Below are positions 17,233 through 25,723 of a DNA stretch of 54,618 nucleotides, piece after piece (position 1 is the stretch's first letter; every line of letters begins with the position of its first letter). The notes beneath the pieces were generated by a model, which saw only the letters and a list, made by a program, of their open reading frames with translations, made no database searches and was not told where the DNA came from. A program made the translations under genes and the position numbers. This DNA is from Lachnospiraceae bacterium (GTDB taxonomy: Bacteria > Bacillota > Clostridia > Lachnospirales > Lachnospiraceae), in NCBI GenBank assembly GCA_011959805.1, contig BLMC01000014.1, positions 1-54,618 of the forward strand, given 5' to 3'.

Positions 17233-18606
17233 TTATGGACATTTGCACATTAACGCAACAACTGCGCCAATGACAATCACTGCTGGTTTCTGAATCATTG
17301 ATTCTTCCACTTTCGCTATAATATCCGTAAGCGTTCCGCACACACTTTCCACTGACGCATCAAAATTGCCATGAATCACTGCTATCGGGGTCGAAGACTC
17401 CTTTCCAGCACAAATTAAGCCTTCCACAATTTGTTGAAGCTGACTAATCCCCATCAAGAACACTAAAGTTCCCTCAAGTTGAGCAAGTACCGCAAAATCA
17501 AGTCCTAGATTTTCACTCAAATCCCGTCCTGCCAAATGTCCTGTAATTACATGAAAGCTTCTGCTAATCTCCCTATGTGTCACGGGAATTCCTGCAAGAG
17601 CCGGAATTGTGATACACGAGGTAACACCTGGAATATATTCTACACAAATATTTGCTCTACGAAGTGCAAGCATCTCTTCCATACCTCTGCCAAACACAAA
17701 AGGATCTCCTCCTTTTAAACGGACGACCAAACTGCCTTCCTTCGCTTTCTGTACTAATAATGTATTAATTTGCTCTTGTGACATACTATGCTTACCACTG
17801 CGCTTGCCCACATAAATTCGCTCACACCGCTCAGAGGCATGTTCCAAAAGTCTTTGGTCAATCAAATCGTCATACACAAGAACCTGCGCCTGTCGGATTG
17901 CACGCAACCCTCGCATTGTAATCAAGTCAAAACTGCTACAACCTGCGCCAACTAACAACACTTTTGTTGCACTTGTCTTTTCACAATATATGTAAGATTC
18001 CATCCTGCGCATTGTCTCTTGTTCATCAAACACTGCATTACAGTCCATACAGACTCTCGCCATCTCTTTTAGAAATAATGCTCTTTTGCTGTCCTCCTCA
18101 ATATATGTTTTGGCTAAGGTTCTCAAACTTCCTAAATATATAAGAATTGCATCCATATCAGCCGGAACCATAGAGGCAATCCTACTTCTCATTTCCGCCG
18201 CTATCTCAGGACTTGTTCCCTCAGTCGAAATGCCAATACTAAGATTCCCCATCTTTACAAGCGATGGAAATAAAAAACTACATAACTCCTTATTATCTAC
18301 TACATTGACAAGAATATTTTGTTCTCTGCAAAGCCTTCCAATCTCTGCATTTACATCTGCATTATCTGACGCCGCAATGACAAAGTACATCTGCGTCAAA
18401 TCTGATCGTTCAAATAATCGCTCTATCACACAAATATTATTTTCCAGCGCTGTCTGTTTCATATCTACAGATATTTCTGGCGCCACTATCTTTAAAACAG
18501 GTCCATACGGCAGTAATTTTTGCAGTTTATGCAGCGCAATTTTGCCACCTCCTACAATCAAACCATTTCGTCCATCTATATCCACAAAAAAAGGAAAATA
18601 TGCCAT
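17233..18606 (-). CDS. cysG: Fused siroheme synthase: precorrin-2 dehydrogenase/ferrochelatase plus uroporphyrinogen-III C-methyltransferase
   Basis: A two-domain enzyme that makes siroheme (or precorrin-2 for cobalamin) from uroporphyrinogen III. The N-terminal part (1 to about 200) is the CysG-type NAD-dependent dehydrogenase/chelatase: FFVDIDGRNGLIVGGGKIA and STEGTSPEIA. The C-terminal part (about 215-455) is the SAM-dependent methyltransferase: LYD-like VYDDLI, VGKRSGKHS, VRLKGGDPFVFGRG and IPGVTSC. The glycine loop reads VGAGCSSFDL where GxGPGD is usual, a mild departure. I chose the ATG at 18606 because GGAGGG lies six bases before it; the ATG at 18642 adds 12 residues and has no such signal. 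No hemD domain is fused. Confidence 0.92.
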   Translation of the reverse strand: MAYFPFFVDIDGRNGLIVGGGKIALHKLQKLLPYGPVLKIVAPEISVDMKQTALENNICVIERLFERSDLTQMYFVIAASDNADVNAEIGRLCREQNILVNVVDNKELCSFLFPSLVKMGNLSIGISTEGTSPEIAAEMRSRIASMVPADMDAILIYLGSLRTLAKTYIEEDSKRALFLKEMARVCMDCNAVFDEQETMRRMESYIYCEKTSATKVLLVGAGCSSFDLITMRGLRAIRQAQVLVYDDLIDQRLLEHASERCERIYVGKRSGKHSMSQEQINTLLVQKAKEGSLVVRLKGGDPFVFGRGMEEMLALRRANICVEYIPGVTSCITIPALAGIPVTHREISRSFHVITGHLAGRDLSENLGLDFAVLAQLEGTLVFLMGISQLQQIVEGLICAGKESSTPIAVIHGNFDASVESVCGTLTDIIAKVEESMIQKPAVIVIGAVVALMCKCP

Positions 18607-18718
18607 TGGACAACCCTCCAAAAAGAATTTGCGATTTTGCATTTATTCTTCTTACTTAAAAGCAAATAACTTTCTTGCACTATTTCTAAATAAATGTTGT
18701 GTTTTATGCAAATTTATC

Positions 18719-19468
18719 CTAATAAATTCCAAATCGATGCATCAATTCCAATATTATATAAATCGCTGGCTGATGTACCATATAAATCTCAAACGAATGC
18801 TTTCCTATCCATTCTATAGGATACAATACACTTTTTTGTAAAAACAACATTCCTTTTTTATCAGAGACAAACTGATATGTAAAATATCCTGCCATAAACA
18901 AAAATATCCACGGAAATAGAGAAAAATAATCTGTAGAATAAAATTCTTTCTGGGTAAATCCAAGATATGTCATAAAAATATTATTATACAATATCTCAGG
19001 TAATGGTACAATATTCCAGTGTTCAAATCCTAAAAATCCACTATTGATATTTCTTGTTAACAAAAATAGTCCAGCACTCCCCACTATTCCTATTACTGGC
19101 GGTAATTTTCGCATCCATCGATTTAATAATTGCATCAGCAACATGCATGAACCTATTAATGTCAATACACCAAAAATCACTCTGTTTTGTGGCATTGCAA
19201 ACAATGTTACAACTGTGATTATGGCTCCTCCAAGAAAAACAATAATTCCTCGTTTGTACGCATGACCGCCTAACGACCAACAAAAACCAGATAAAAAAAT
19301 AAAAGTCCAACAAATTCCCTGCTGCCAAATATATGCTCCCTCAGACTGATACCAACGCCAGTCAAATTGGTACAAATAAACCAAGTCCCATACCATGTGG
19401 TATAGAACCATATTGAGTAACGCTATCCCACGGATACCATCCAGCTTTTCATATCGGATTTTACTCAT
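18719..19468 (-). CDS. DUF1624 (heparan-alpha-glucosaminide N-acetyltransferase-like) membrane protein
   Basis: A 249-residue polytopic membrane protein. It opens with KLDGIRGIALLNMVLYHMVWDL, the signature of the DUF1624/YeiB-like acyltransferase group, and ends with WIGKHSFEIYMVHQPAIY, the typical last helix with a histidine. About seven spans are visible. Family members are predicted to transfer acetyl groups across the membrane, perhaps onto wall or surface sugars; the substrate is unknown. AAGGAG lies about 12 bases before the ATG. Confidence 0.85.
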   Translation of the reverse strand: MSKIRYEKLDGIRGIALLNMVLYHMVWDLVYLYQFDWRWYQSEGAYIWQQGICWTFIFLSGFCWSLGGHAYKRGIIVFLGGAIITVVTLFAMPQNRVIFGVLTLIGSCMLLMQLLNRWMRKLPPVIGIVGSAGLFLLTRNINSGFLGFEHWNIVPLPEILYNNIFMTYLGFTQKEFYSTDYFSLFPWIFLFMAGYFTYQFVSDKKGMLFLQKSVLYPIEWIGKHSFEIYMVHQPAIYIILELMHRFGIY

Positions 19469-19494
19469 ATAAAGTGCCTGCTCCTTCTCGGACA

Positions 19495-19530
19495 GTAAAA
19501 AATCGCATAGGGATTTTACCGTTCCCTATT
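19495..19530 (-). terminator. Terminator overlapping the end of the Na/Pi cotransporter gene
   Basis: ATAGGGA (19507-19513) pairs with TCCCTAT (19523-19529). Read on the minus strand the stem is followed by GCGATTTTTTAC, a good T-run. Confidence 0.55.
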
Positions 19531-21322
19531 TGCCATCTTTATTTTTCTTCATCTTTTTAAGTTTACTGATATTATACTTCATCTCGTATGCCTCAAAAAG
19601 TTCTTGATATATCATATTATTCATCTCACGAATCCCCTTCTGATACTCGTGAATGTCAAAATCCTCTGCCTCGGATTCTAGGAGTGCAACCGCAACATTA
19701 GAACAGTGTGCGCCAATTCGTTCAAAATCTGTCAAAATATTATTAAATGCAAATCCTTGTTTTAACTCACACTTACCATTCCGAAGTCTTGTAATATGCC
19801 TTGATTTCAACTCATTGCAAAGTACATTGATCAGTTCTCGCAACGGTTCGACATGCGTTGCAAGCTCCACATCATCCTCCGAAAAAGAATTGACTGTAAT
19901 CTCAAGAATTTCCCTAACTGCACCACTTAAAACAGCCAACTCCGATGTCGCCTCATCAGAAAAGGATATCCTCTTTTCGTAAAGCTCATTTGCCGATCTT
20001 GATAAATTTACTGCATGATCACCCAAACGCTCAAAATCACTGATTGTATGTAAAAAAATAGATACCTGTTTGGACTGATTCTCTGTCATGTCACGTCCTG
20101 TTAACTGCATTAGGTACGTCCCCAACTTATCCTCATACTTGTCAATCAGATTTTCTTTCTCCTGAACCTTGTTATATCGGTCCTCTGAATAATTCTCAAA
20201 CAATCCCATTGCACGCCCGATATTTTTTCTTGCTTTCCGCGCCATACCATTAATCGCAGTGTGGCTTTGTCGAATCGCAAGCGCAGGATATTTCAAGAAA
20301 CGCTCTTCTAGCAAATCAAAATCTGCTTGCTCTTCCCGATCTTCCTCAGTATCTTTCACAAGGGTAAATACTAACTTTTCAATCCATCGAATAAACGGAA
20401 ATAAAATCATTACTGTTGCCAGTCTAAACACTGTATTAAGAATTGCAATGGCAATCGGACTCATTGTCATTTCCATAAAGTCAAATTGAACAATCGCGTT
20501 GACAGAGTAGAACACTACCGCCCAGAAAATCATACCAAACAAGTCATTCATCAGATAAATTAGCGCTGTTCTTTTTCCATTTTTGTTTGTTCCAATCGAC
20601 GACAACAAAACTGGACACGCAGCGCCAACACCGATACCAAGAGTAATTGGAAATGCAGAGGCAAACGTAATCGCCCCTGTCACAGACAATGCTTGCAAAA
20701 TACCAATGGACGCAGAGGCGCTTTGCAATACTGCTGTAAACGCAATCCCCACTAAAATTCCCATAAAAGGATTGGAAAACATTGTCAACATGTTCACAAA
20801 ATGCGGATTCTCTTTTAGTGGAGATACCGCACCGCTCATGCTCTGCATACCAAACATCAGTATGGAAAATCCAAGCATAATATCTCCAATATTTTTGTAT
20901 GTACTTTTCTTGGAAATCATCTTAAACAAAATACCAATAATCGAGACAACTGCTGATATCGTAGTAGTTGACAAGAGCTGTGCAATTCCTCCTGACCCTT
21001 CGATATAAGACAGGCAGAGAATCCACCCCGTAATACTCGTACCAATATTGGCTCCCATTATGATACCGATTGCCTGCGCAACCTTCATCATGCCGGAGTT
21101 TACAAAACCAACCACCATGACTGTTGTAGCAGAAGAAGACTGTATAATTGCTGTAACTGCTGTTCCCAGCAAAACACCTTTCATCGGTGTATTGGTAAGC
21201 TTATACAATATCAGTTCCAGTTTTTCTCCTGCTGCTTTTTTTAGTCCATCTCCCATGAGAGACATACCAAACAGGAAAAGTGCCACGCCGCTAAGTAACG
21301 ATAAAATCGATGATATCCCCAT
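19526..21322 (-). CDS. Na+/phosphate cotransporter with C-terminal PhoU-like domain
   Basis: A 598-residue transporter. The first 320 residues are two Na/Pi-cotransport repeats with the family motifs IIQSSSATTVMVVGFV and VLQSASASIGILQAL and eight or more membrane spans. The rest is a cytoplasmic helical PhoU-like domain (about 340-565, including ISDFERLGDHAVNLSRSA and LTDFERIGAHCSNVA). This is the bacterial NptA/YjbB type, which moves phosphate together with sodium. AAGGA precedes the ATG by 12 bases. Confidence 0.92.
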   Translation of the reverse strand: MGISSILSLLSGVALFLFGMSLMGDGLKKAAGEKLELILYKLTNTPMKGVLLGTAVTAIIQSSSATTVMVVGFVNSGMMKVAQAIGIIMGANIGTSITGWILCLSYIEGSGGIAQLLSTTTISAVVSIIGILFKMISKKSTYKNIGDIMLGFSILMFGMQSMSGAVSPLKENPHFVNMLTMFSNPFMGILVGIAFTAVLQSASASIGILQALSVTGAITFASAFPITLGIGVGAACPVLLSSIGTNKNGKRTALIYLMNDLFGMIFWAVVFYSVNAIVQFDFMEMTMSPIAIAILNTVFRLATVMILFPFIRWIEKLVFTLVKDTEEDREEQADFDLLEERFLKYPALAIRQSHTAINGMARKARKNIGRAMGLFENYSEDRYNKVQEKENLIDKYEDKLGTYLMQLTGRDMTENQSKQVSIFLHTISDFERLGDHAVNLSRSANELYEKRISFSDEATSELAVLSGAVREILEITVNSFSEDDVELATHVEPLRELINVLCNELKSRHITRLRNGKCELKQGFAFNNILTDFERIGAHCSNVAVALLESEAEDFDIHEYQKGIREMNNMIYQELFEAYEMKYNISKLKKMKKNKDGK

Positions 21323-21555
21323 GTCAATCTTAATCCTTCGTAATCGTTCTGTTCTTGAACAGTTACATTCCTTCTCTAATTTGATTTTGTTAATTTTTTA
21401 ACTGATCTAAAAATTACAGTCTAATCATAGCAGATTCTACAAAGTGTGTAAAGCCTTGATTCAAAACTGTTGTTTCTCCAGAATAACAGTTTAGCCATAA
21501 CTACTCATTCTGTGTCTGATTATACTGCTGACAACTTATTTCCTGTTAAGCCTAT

Positions 21556-21620
21556 AAAGTTAAAGACACAAATTGCCTTTTATGTGTAAATTCTCAATAT
21601 CATTTTGTATCTTTAACTTT
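21556..21620 (-). terminator. 17-bp inverted repeat at the end of the DUF815 gene
   Basis: AAAGTTAAAGACACAAA (21556-21572) pairs with 21604-21620 with a single mismatch (G-U tolerant) around a 31-base loop; the right arm includes the gene's stop codon. Probably a terminator or 3' processing signal, although the T-run is poor. Confidence 0.4.
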
Positions 21621-22932
21621 GTATAGCCAAACTGCACCCCTCCAGATAATTAACAAACTGTTGTGCCGTGCGCCCAGAAATACCACCGTGACTTAACTCC
21701 CACTTGTTTGCTTCGGATTTTAACTTTTCGTCAGACATTGCAATTTTTTGTCTGTGCGCAAGTGCAAGTACAATCTGAAAATACTCCTTCTGAGAAGGCT
21801 TTGCATAATTGATTGTCACGCCAAAACGATTTACAAGTGAAAGTTTCTCCTCCATCGTATCCGAACGATGCATACCATTATCAACCTCTATATCGCTTCG
21901 ATCATTCCATGTTTCCTTGATTAGATGTCTGCGATTAGATGTTGCATAAATCAAGATATTATCTGGTTTTGTCTCCACTCCACCTTCAATAACTGCCTTA
22001 AGAAACTTATATTCAACCTCAAACTCTTCAAATGACAAATCATCCATATAAATAATAAACTTATAATTTCGATTCTTAATCTGCGCTATAACATTCGACA
22101 AATCCTTAAACTGATGTTTATAAATTTCAATCATGCGAAGCCCTTGTGGATAAAATGCATTCACAATTGCTTTGACACTAGTAGATTTTCCAGTTCCACT
22201 ATCGCCAAACAGCAATACGTTATTCGCCTTTCTACCCTCCACAAACGCTTTCGTGTTATCAATTAATTTCTTCTTCTGTAGTTCATATCCAATAAGATCA
22301 TCAAGCATCACCTTGTCCATATTATTAATGGGCAAAAATTCTATCGCTCCCTCAGCCTTTTCTCGAATACGAAATGCCTTGTTCAGCCCAAACATTCCAA
22401 CACCAAAATCCCTGTAAAATGCTGTCACACAATCAAAAAATGCATCCTCATTTGACGCTTGTTCTAACTGTGTACTTAATGCAATAATCTTTTCGCTCAC
22501 ATTTTTATTATACATCAACTCTTTCTTGTCAATTGCCTTGTAATCTGATAATTGTGTAAAACAATCTATACCAAGCTCCTTTTCTATAATAGAAAAGTCA
22601 AAGTCAAACAAATTTTTAAACACGCTAAAATCATTCTTTGCAAAATGATTGACACTCCCGTCATTCGCACCTACCTTCTCGCAAGTGATGCTAAACGGAT
22701 TCTCATTTGTCACCATAAAAAACGTAAGATAATTATGCCAGAGATTGTAGTTAAACCCGTAATCGGTCGCCACAATTAAAAGCCTTTTTAACTGGGTATA
22801 AATATCTTGAATCAGCTTAGGTTTTGCACTTGACTTCTCGTCAAAGCGCCGGAAAATCTCTCCAAACTGGTACAAAATACAATCTTTGTCCATATCCCCA
22901 TACAAAATCAATTTTGCAATCTCTTGGTACAT
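21613..22932 (-). CDS. DUF815 family AAA ATPase
   Basis: A 439-residue ATPase of unknown role. Walker A GDSGTGKST is at about 243-251, the Walker B region KFIIYMDDLSFEE follows, and the stretch PDNILIYATSNRRHLIKETW is characteristic of DUF815. The N-terminal 200 residues are less conserved. TAAGGAGG precedes the ATG. It follows the GH27 gene after only 12 bases and probably shares its transcript, though no functional link is obvious. Confidence 0.85.
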   Translation of the reverse strand: MYQEIAKLILYGDMDKDCILYQFGEIFRRFDEKSSAKPKLIQDIYTQLKRLLIVATDYGFNYNLWHNYLTFFMVTNENPFSITCEKVGANDGSVNHFAKNDFSVFKNLFDFDFSIIEKELGIDCFTQLSDYKAIDKKELMYNKNVSEKIIALSTQLEQASNEDAFFDCVTAFYRDFGVGMFGLNKAFRIREKAEGAIEFLPINNMDKVMLDDLIGYELQKKKLIDNTKAFVEGRKANNVLLFGDSGTGKSTSVKAIVNAFYPQGLRMIEIYKHQFKDLSNVIAQIKNRNYKFIIYMDDLSFEEFEVEYKFLKAVIEGGVETKPDNILIYATSNRRHLIKETWNDRSDIEVDNGMHRSDTMEEKLSLVNRFGVTINYAKPSQKEYFQIVLALAHRQKIAMSDEKLKSEANKWELSHGGISGRTAQQFVNYLEGCSLAIQS

Positions 22933-22944
22933 ACTTTTTCCTCC

Positions 22945-24258
22945 TTATGCGCCTGCACATAGATAGACTTTCACTCCATGAGCCGGTATCTGTGTTTCAA
23001 TCATCTGATGTTCTGTCTGTACCTTAAAATCCTCCCACAAATCCCACAACTCTAATTCCTCATCCTCTGTAGTACCTTCTACAAATTCCTTAAAATCAAT
23101 AGAAAGTTTTGCAGCAGAATCCTTTAAATTAAACAATGCCACACACAAAGCACCACCATTTTCGCTCTCGTTTATCCACATTGCATACTCGTCTGTTCTT
23201 GCAATTTGTCTGCCATGGCGGTCCTCTTTTAATAAAGAGAGCAATGAGCGATTTGTGATCAGTGACCGTGTCCATTCATCAAGCTTTGTCAACTCACAAC
23301 CAAGCATCAACGGTGAACGGAACATACACCACAATGTCATCATTGTCTGCTGTTCCTCATGGGTGAGACCACACTTCCACTCATGTCCAAAACCTTTTCC
23401 TAAATACCCTAGCGGAAGCATATCACAATCAGGATAACATCCTTTTTTTACATGGTCTTGCCAATTCTCACAGCGCCAAAACATTTCTTTTATTAGCTCC
23501 CATTTATCCCATAAATCATCCGTAATACGCCACATATTTGCATTCTGTGCATAATGCCATGCACGGTCAATGTGGGCTGGACCAGGTGATAGACTCAACA
23601 CAATAGGTCTGCCACATTTTGTAATCGCTCGATGTAACATCTCTGTCTCATGCCAGCCAGAAAATACAAGTGGTTTCCGATACAATCTGCTATCGCAAAT
23701 ATCATCACATTTTATAAAATCCACACCCCAGTCGGCATACATAGAAATAATCGAATCATAATATGCCTGCCCTGCTGTATTGTCGCGAATTCCATACATA
23801 TCTGGATTCCAGACACAGATAGATGCCGCATCTGCTGCTTCATCCGCGGTAAAATTACTCTGGAAAATTGGCAAGTGATTCTGTGCTGCTCCTCTTGGAA
23901 TCCCACGCATAATGTGTATACCAAATTTAAGTCCCAGATTATGCACATACTCTGCAAGCGGTGCAAAACCCTTTCCGCCTACCGACGATGGAAATCTATC
24001 TGGTGCAGGCTGTAGTCTGCCATATACATCCATCTCATCATCCCCGAATGGAATATACTGAAACTGATCTCTTTTGGTCCCAGCGTCATTAGAATACCAC
24101 TCAATATCAATCACTACATACTCCCAACCATACTGCTTTAAATTCGCAGCCATATAGTCCGCGTTGGCCTTTACCTGCTGCTCGTTGACTGTTGTATCAT
24201 AGTAGTCATAACTGTTCCAGCCCATAGGAGGAGTCGGTGCAAATTCATTTTTATTCAT
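22945..24258 (-). CDS. Glycoside hydrolase family 27 (alpha-galactosidase-like)
   Basis: A 437-residue retaining glycosidase. It starts with APTPPMGWNSYDYYD, the GH27/GH36 entry motif, followed by the beta/alpha barrel. DFIKCDD contains the likely nucleophile D185 (equivalent of KYDN), and WRITDDLWDKW the likely acid/base D248. There is no signal peptide, so it acts inside the cell on imported alpha-galactosides or related sugars. Length and C-terminal beta domain (about 350-437) are normal. GH27 also contains isomaltodextranases and alpha-N-acetylgalactosaminidases, so the exact substrate is uncertain. GAAAGGAAG precedes the ATG. Confidence 0.88.
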   Translation of the reverse strand: MNKNEFAPTPPMGWNSYDYYDTTVNEQQVKANADYMAANLKQYGWEYVVIDIEWYSNDAGTKRDQFQYIPFGDDEMDVYGRLQPAPDRFPSSVGGKGFAPLAEYVHNLGLKFGIHIMRGIPRGAAQNHLPIFQSNFTADEAADAASICVWNPDMYGIRDNTAGQAYYDSIISMYADWGVDFIKCDDICDSRLYRKPLVFSGWHETEMLHRAITKCGRPIVLSLSPGPAHIDRAWHYAQNANMWRITDDLWDKWELIKEMFWRCENWQDHVKKGCYPDCDMLPLGYLGKGFGHEWKCGLTHEEQQTMMTLWCMFRSPLMLGCELTKLDEWTRSLITNRSLLSLLKEDRHGRQIARTDEYAMWINESENGGALCVALFNLKDSAAKLSIDFKEFVEGTTEDEELELWDLWEDFKVQTEHQMIETQIPAHGVKVYLCAGA

Positions 24259-24282
24259 TGTCTATCTTCCTTTCTCAATTTT

Positions 24283-24960
24283 TCAATGCCCAAAAAGTGC
24301 TGCAGCTTCATCGAGTGAAGTACCATCTTGCCACTCTCCACAATAACGCAAGTATTCTGCTTCTGTAATCAAGAAACTTTCAGCATTTGGCGGCAGTATA
24401 ATTGACTCTATCGTACTATCAAGAAAGCGAAAAACATAAATCACTTTTCTACAGTTCAAAAATACCCAATCAAAATGCTGTATGCACTCTTTTTGCTGCT
24501 GTTTCATATATTCAAACAAATGTTTAGTATCCATTGTGCTTTCCTCGATTGGGTGCAGAAAAAGGTACAATCCATTGTATCGTTTCTGCTGATAATTTGT
24601 ATTCAACTTCTCGAGTTTTTTATCAAATCGATATTTTGCCTTAAACAAGTAATCTTGGTGCGTCATATTATCTGGCAGAACTGCCCAAAATCGCCCGTTA
24701 TAAAAATTTAACCGTTCTCCATAACGTTCAAATGCAGCAGGCGGAAGTTCTTCCTTCCTACAGCCCAGATATTGCTCAATAAAATTTTTTGTTTGCCCAT
24801 CATCCGGCAAAAGTGCCTGACTAACTTCTAGCCCTAAATTCATTGTTTCATTAATCCAATCTGGTGATTCACTTTTCACAAAAGATGGCTGATACTCCTT
24901 CCAAAGAAATTTTAAGGAGACAACCGCATAGATTTCATTTAGCAGCTTTTCATATACCAT
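24283..24960 (-). CDS. Conserved protein of unknown function, coupled to tcdA
   Basis: A 225-residue soluble protein I do not recognise. It is rich in aromatic and acidic residues, has no membrane segment or signal peptide, and contains EYQPSFVKSESPDWIN near the start and LYLFLHPIEESTMDTKHLF in the middle. The start overlaps the end of tcdA by 11 bases, with AGGGAG upstream inside tcdA, which indicates translational coupling. The GH27 gene follows after 24 bases. Confidence 0.65.
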   Translation of the reverse strand: MVYEKLLNEIYAVVSLKFLWKEYQPSFVKSESPDWINETMNLGLEVSQALLPDDGQTKNFIEQYLGCRKEELPPAAFERYGERLNFYNGRFWAVLPDNMTHQDYLFKAKYRFDKKLEKLNTNYQQKRYNGLYLFLHPIEESTMDTKHLFEYMKQQQKECIQHFDWVFLNCRKVIYVFRFLDSTIESIILPPNAESFLITEAEYLRYCGEWQDGTSLDEAAALFGH

Positions 24961-25723
24961 AATCGCCGTCTCTCCCTGTCAACTTGCATGCCTCACTTTT
25001 TAGAATATCTTTCACCACTTCACCTGCTAGAATCAGCCCTACCACTGATGGGACAAAAGCAATACTTCCTGGTATTCGCTTTTTCATTTCCACACCACAG
25101 TCCAAAATCTCCTCAGATAATATTACATCGGCGGACAACATTGCTGGCACTTCCTCCGAGTAAACGACCTTTAATTTCTGAATCCCTCGTTTCTTCAACT
25201 CCCGACGCATTACTTTTGCCAGCGGACAGACTTTTGTATTATAAAGGTCCGCCACTTTAAATGCAGTCGGATCTACTTTGTTCCCAGCTCCCATAGAACT
25301 AATGATTGGAGTATGTGTTTTCTCCGCCTGCAAAACAAGTTGAATTTTTCCTGTCACAGTATCTATGGCATCCACCACATAGTCATATTGCGAAAAGTCA
25401 AAGAGGCCTGCTGTTTCGGGCATATAAAATGTTTTATAGATATGGACATTGATGTTTGGATTGATATCCAATATTCGCTCTTTTGCCACCTCTACTTTAT
25501 ATCTGCCAATCGTGCTGTGCACTGCGATAATCTGGCGATTAAGATTTGTAAGACACACCTTGTCATCATCAATCAAATCCAGTGTTCCAATACCACTTCG
25601 CGCAAGTGCTTCCACTGTATATCCACCGACACCCCCAATTCCAAACACTGCCACGCGGGCATTTTGAAGGCATTTTATTCCCTGCGCTCCTATCAAAAGC
25701 GCTGTTCTGGAAAATTGGTTCAT
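24950..25723 (-). CDS. tcdA: tRNA threonylcarbamoyladenosine dehydratase (TcdA/YgdL)
   Basis: An E1/MoeB-like enzyme that cyclises t6A at position 37 of ANN-decoding tRNAs to ct6A using ATP. At 257 residues it is normal length. Visible: Rossmann motif VFGIGGVGGYTVEALARSGIG, the acidic/arginine segment DDDKVCLTNLNRQI, DAIDTVTGK, and SSMGAGNKVDPTAF. It overlaps the upstream PP-loop fusion by four bases (ATGA) and the downstream unknown gene by eleven. The neighbouring TtcA-like domain supports a role in tRNA modification. Confidence 0.93.
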   Translation of the reverse strand: MNQFSRTALLIGAQGIKCLQNARVAVFGIGGVGGYTVEALARSGIGTLDLIDDDKVCLTNLNRQIIAVHSTIGRYKVEVAKERILDINPNINVHIYKTFYMPETAGLFDFSQYDYVVDAIDTVTGKIQLVLQAEKTHTPIISSMGAGNKVDPTAFKVADLYNTKVCPLAKVMRRELKKRGIQKLKVVYSEEVPAMLSADVILSEEILDCGVEMKKRIPGSIAFVPSVVGLILAGEVVKDILKSEACKLTGRDGDYGI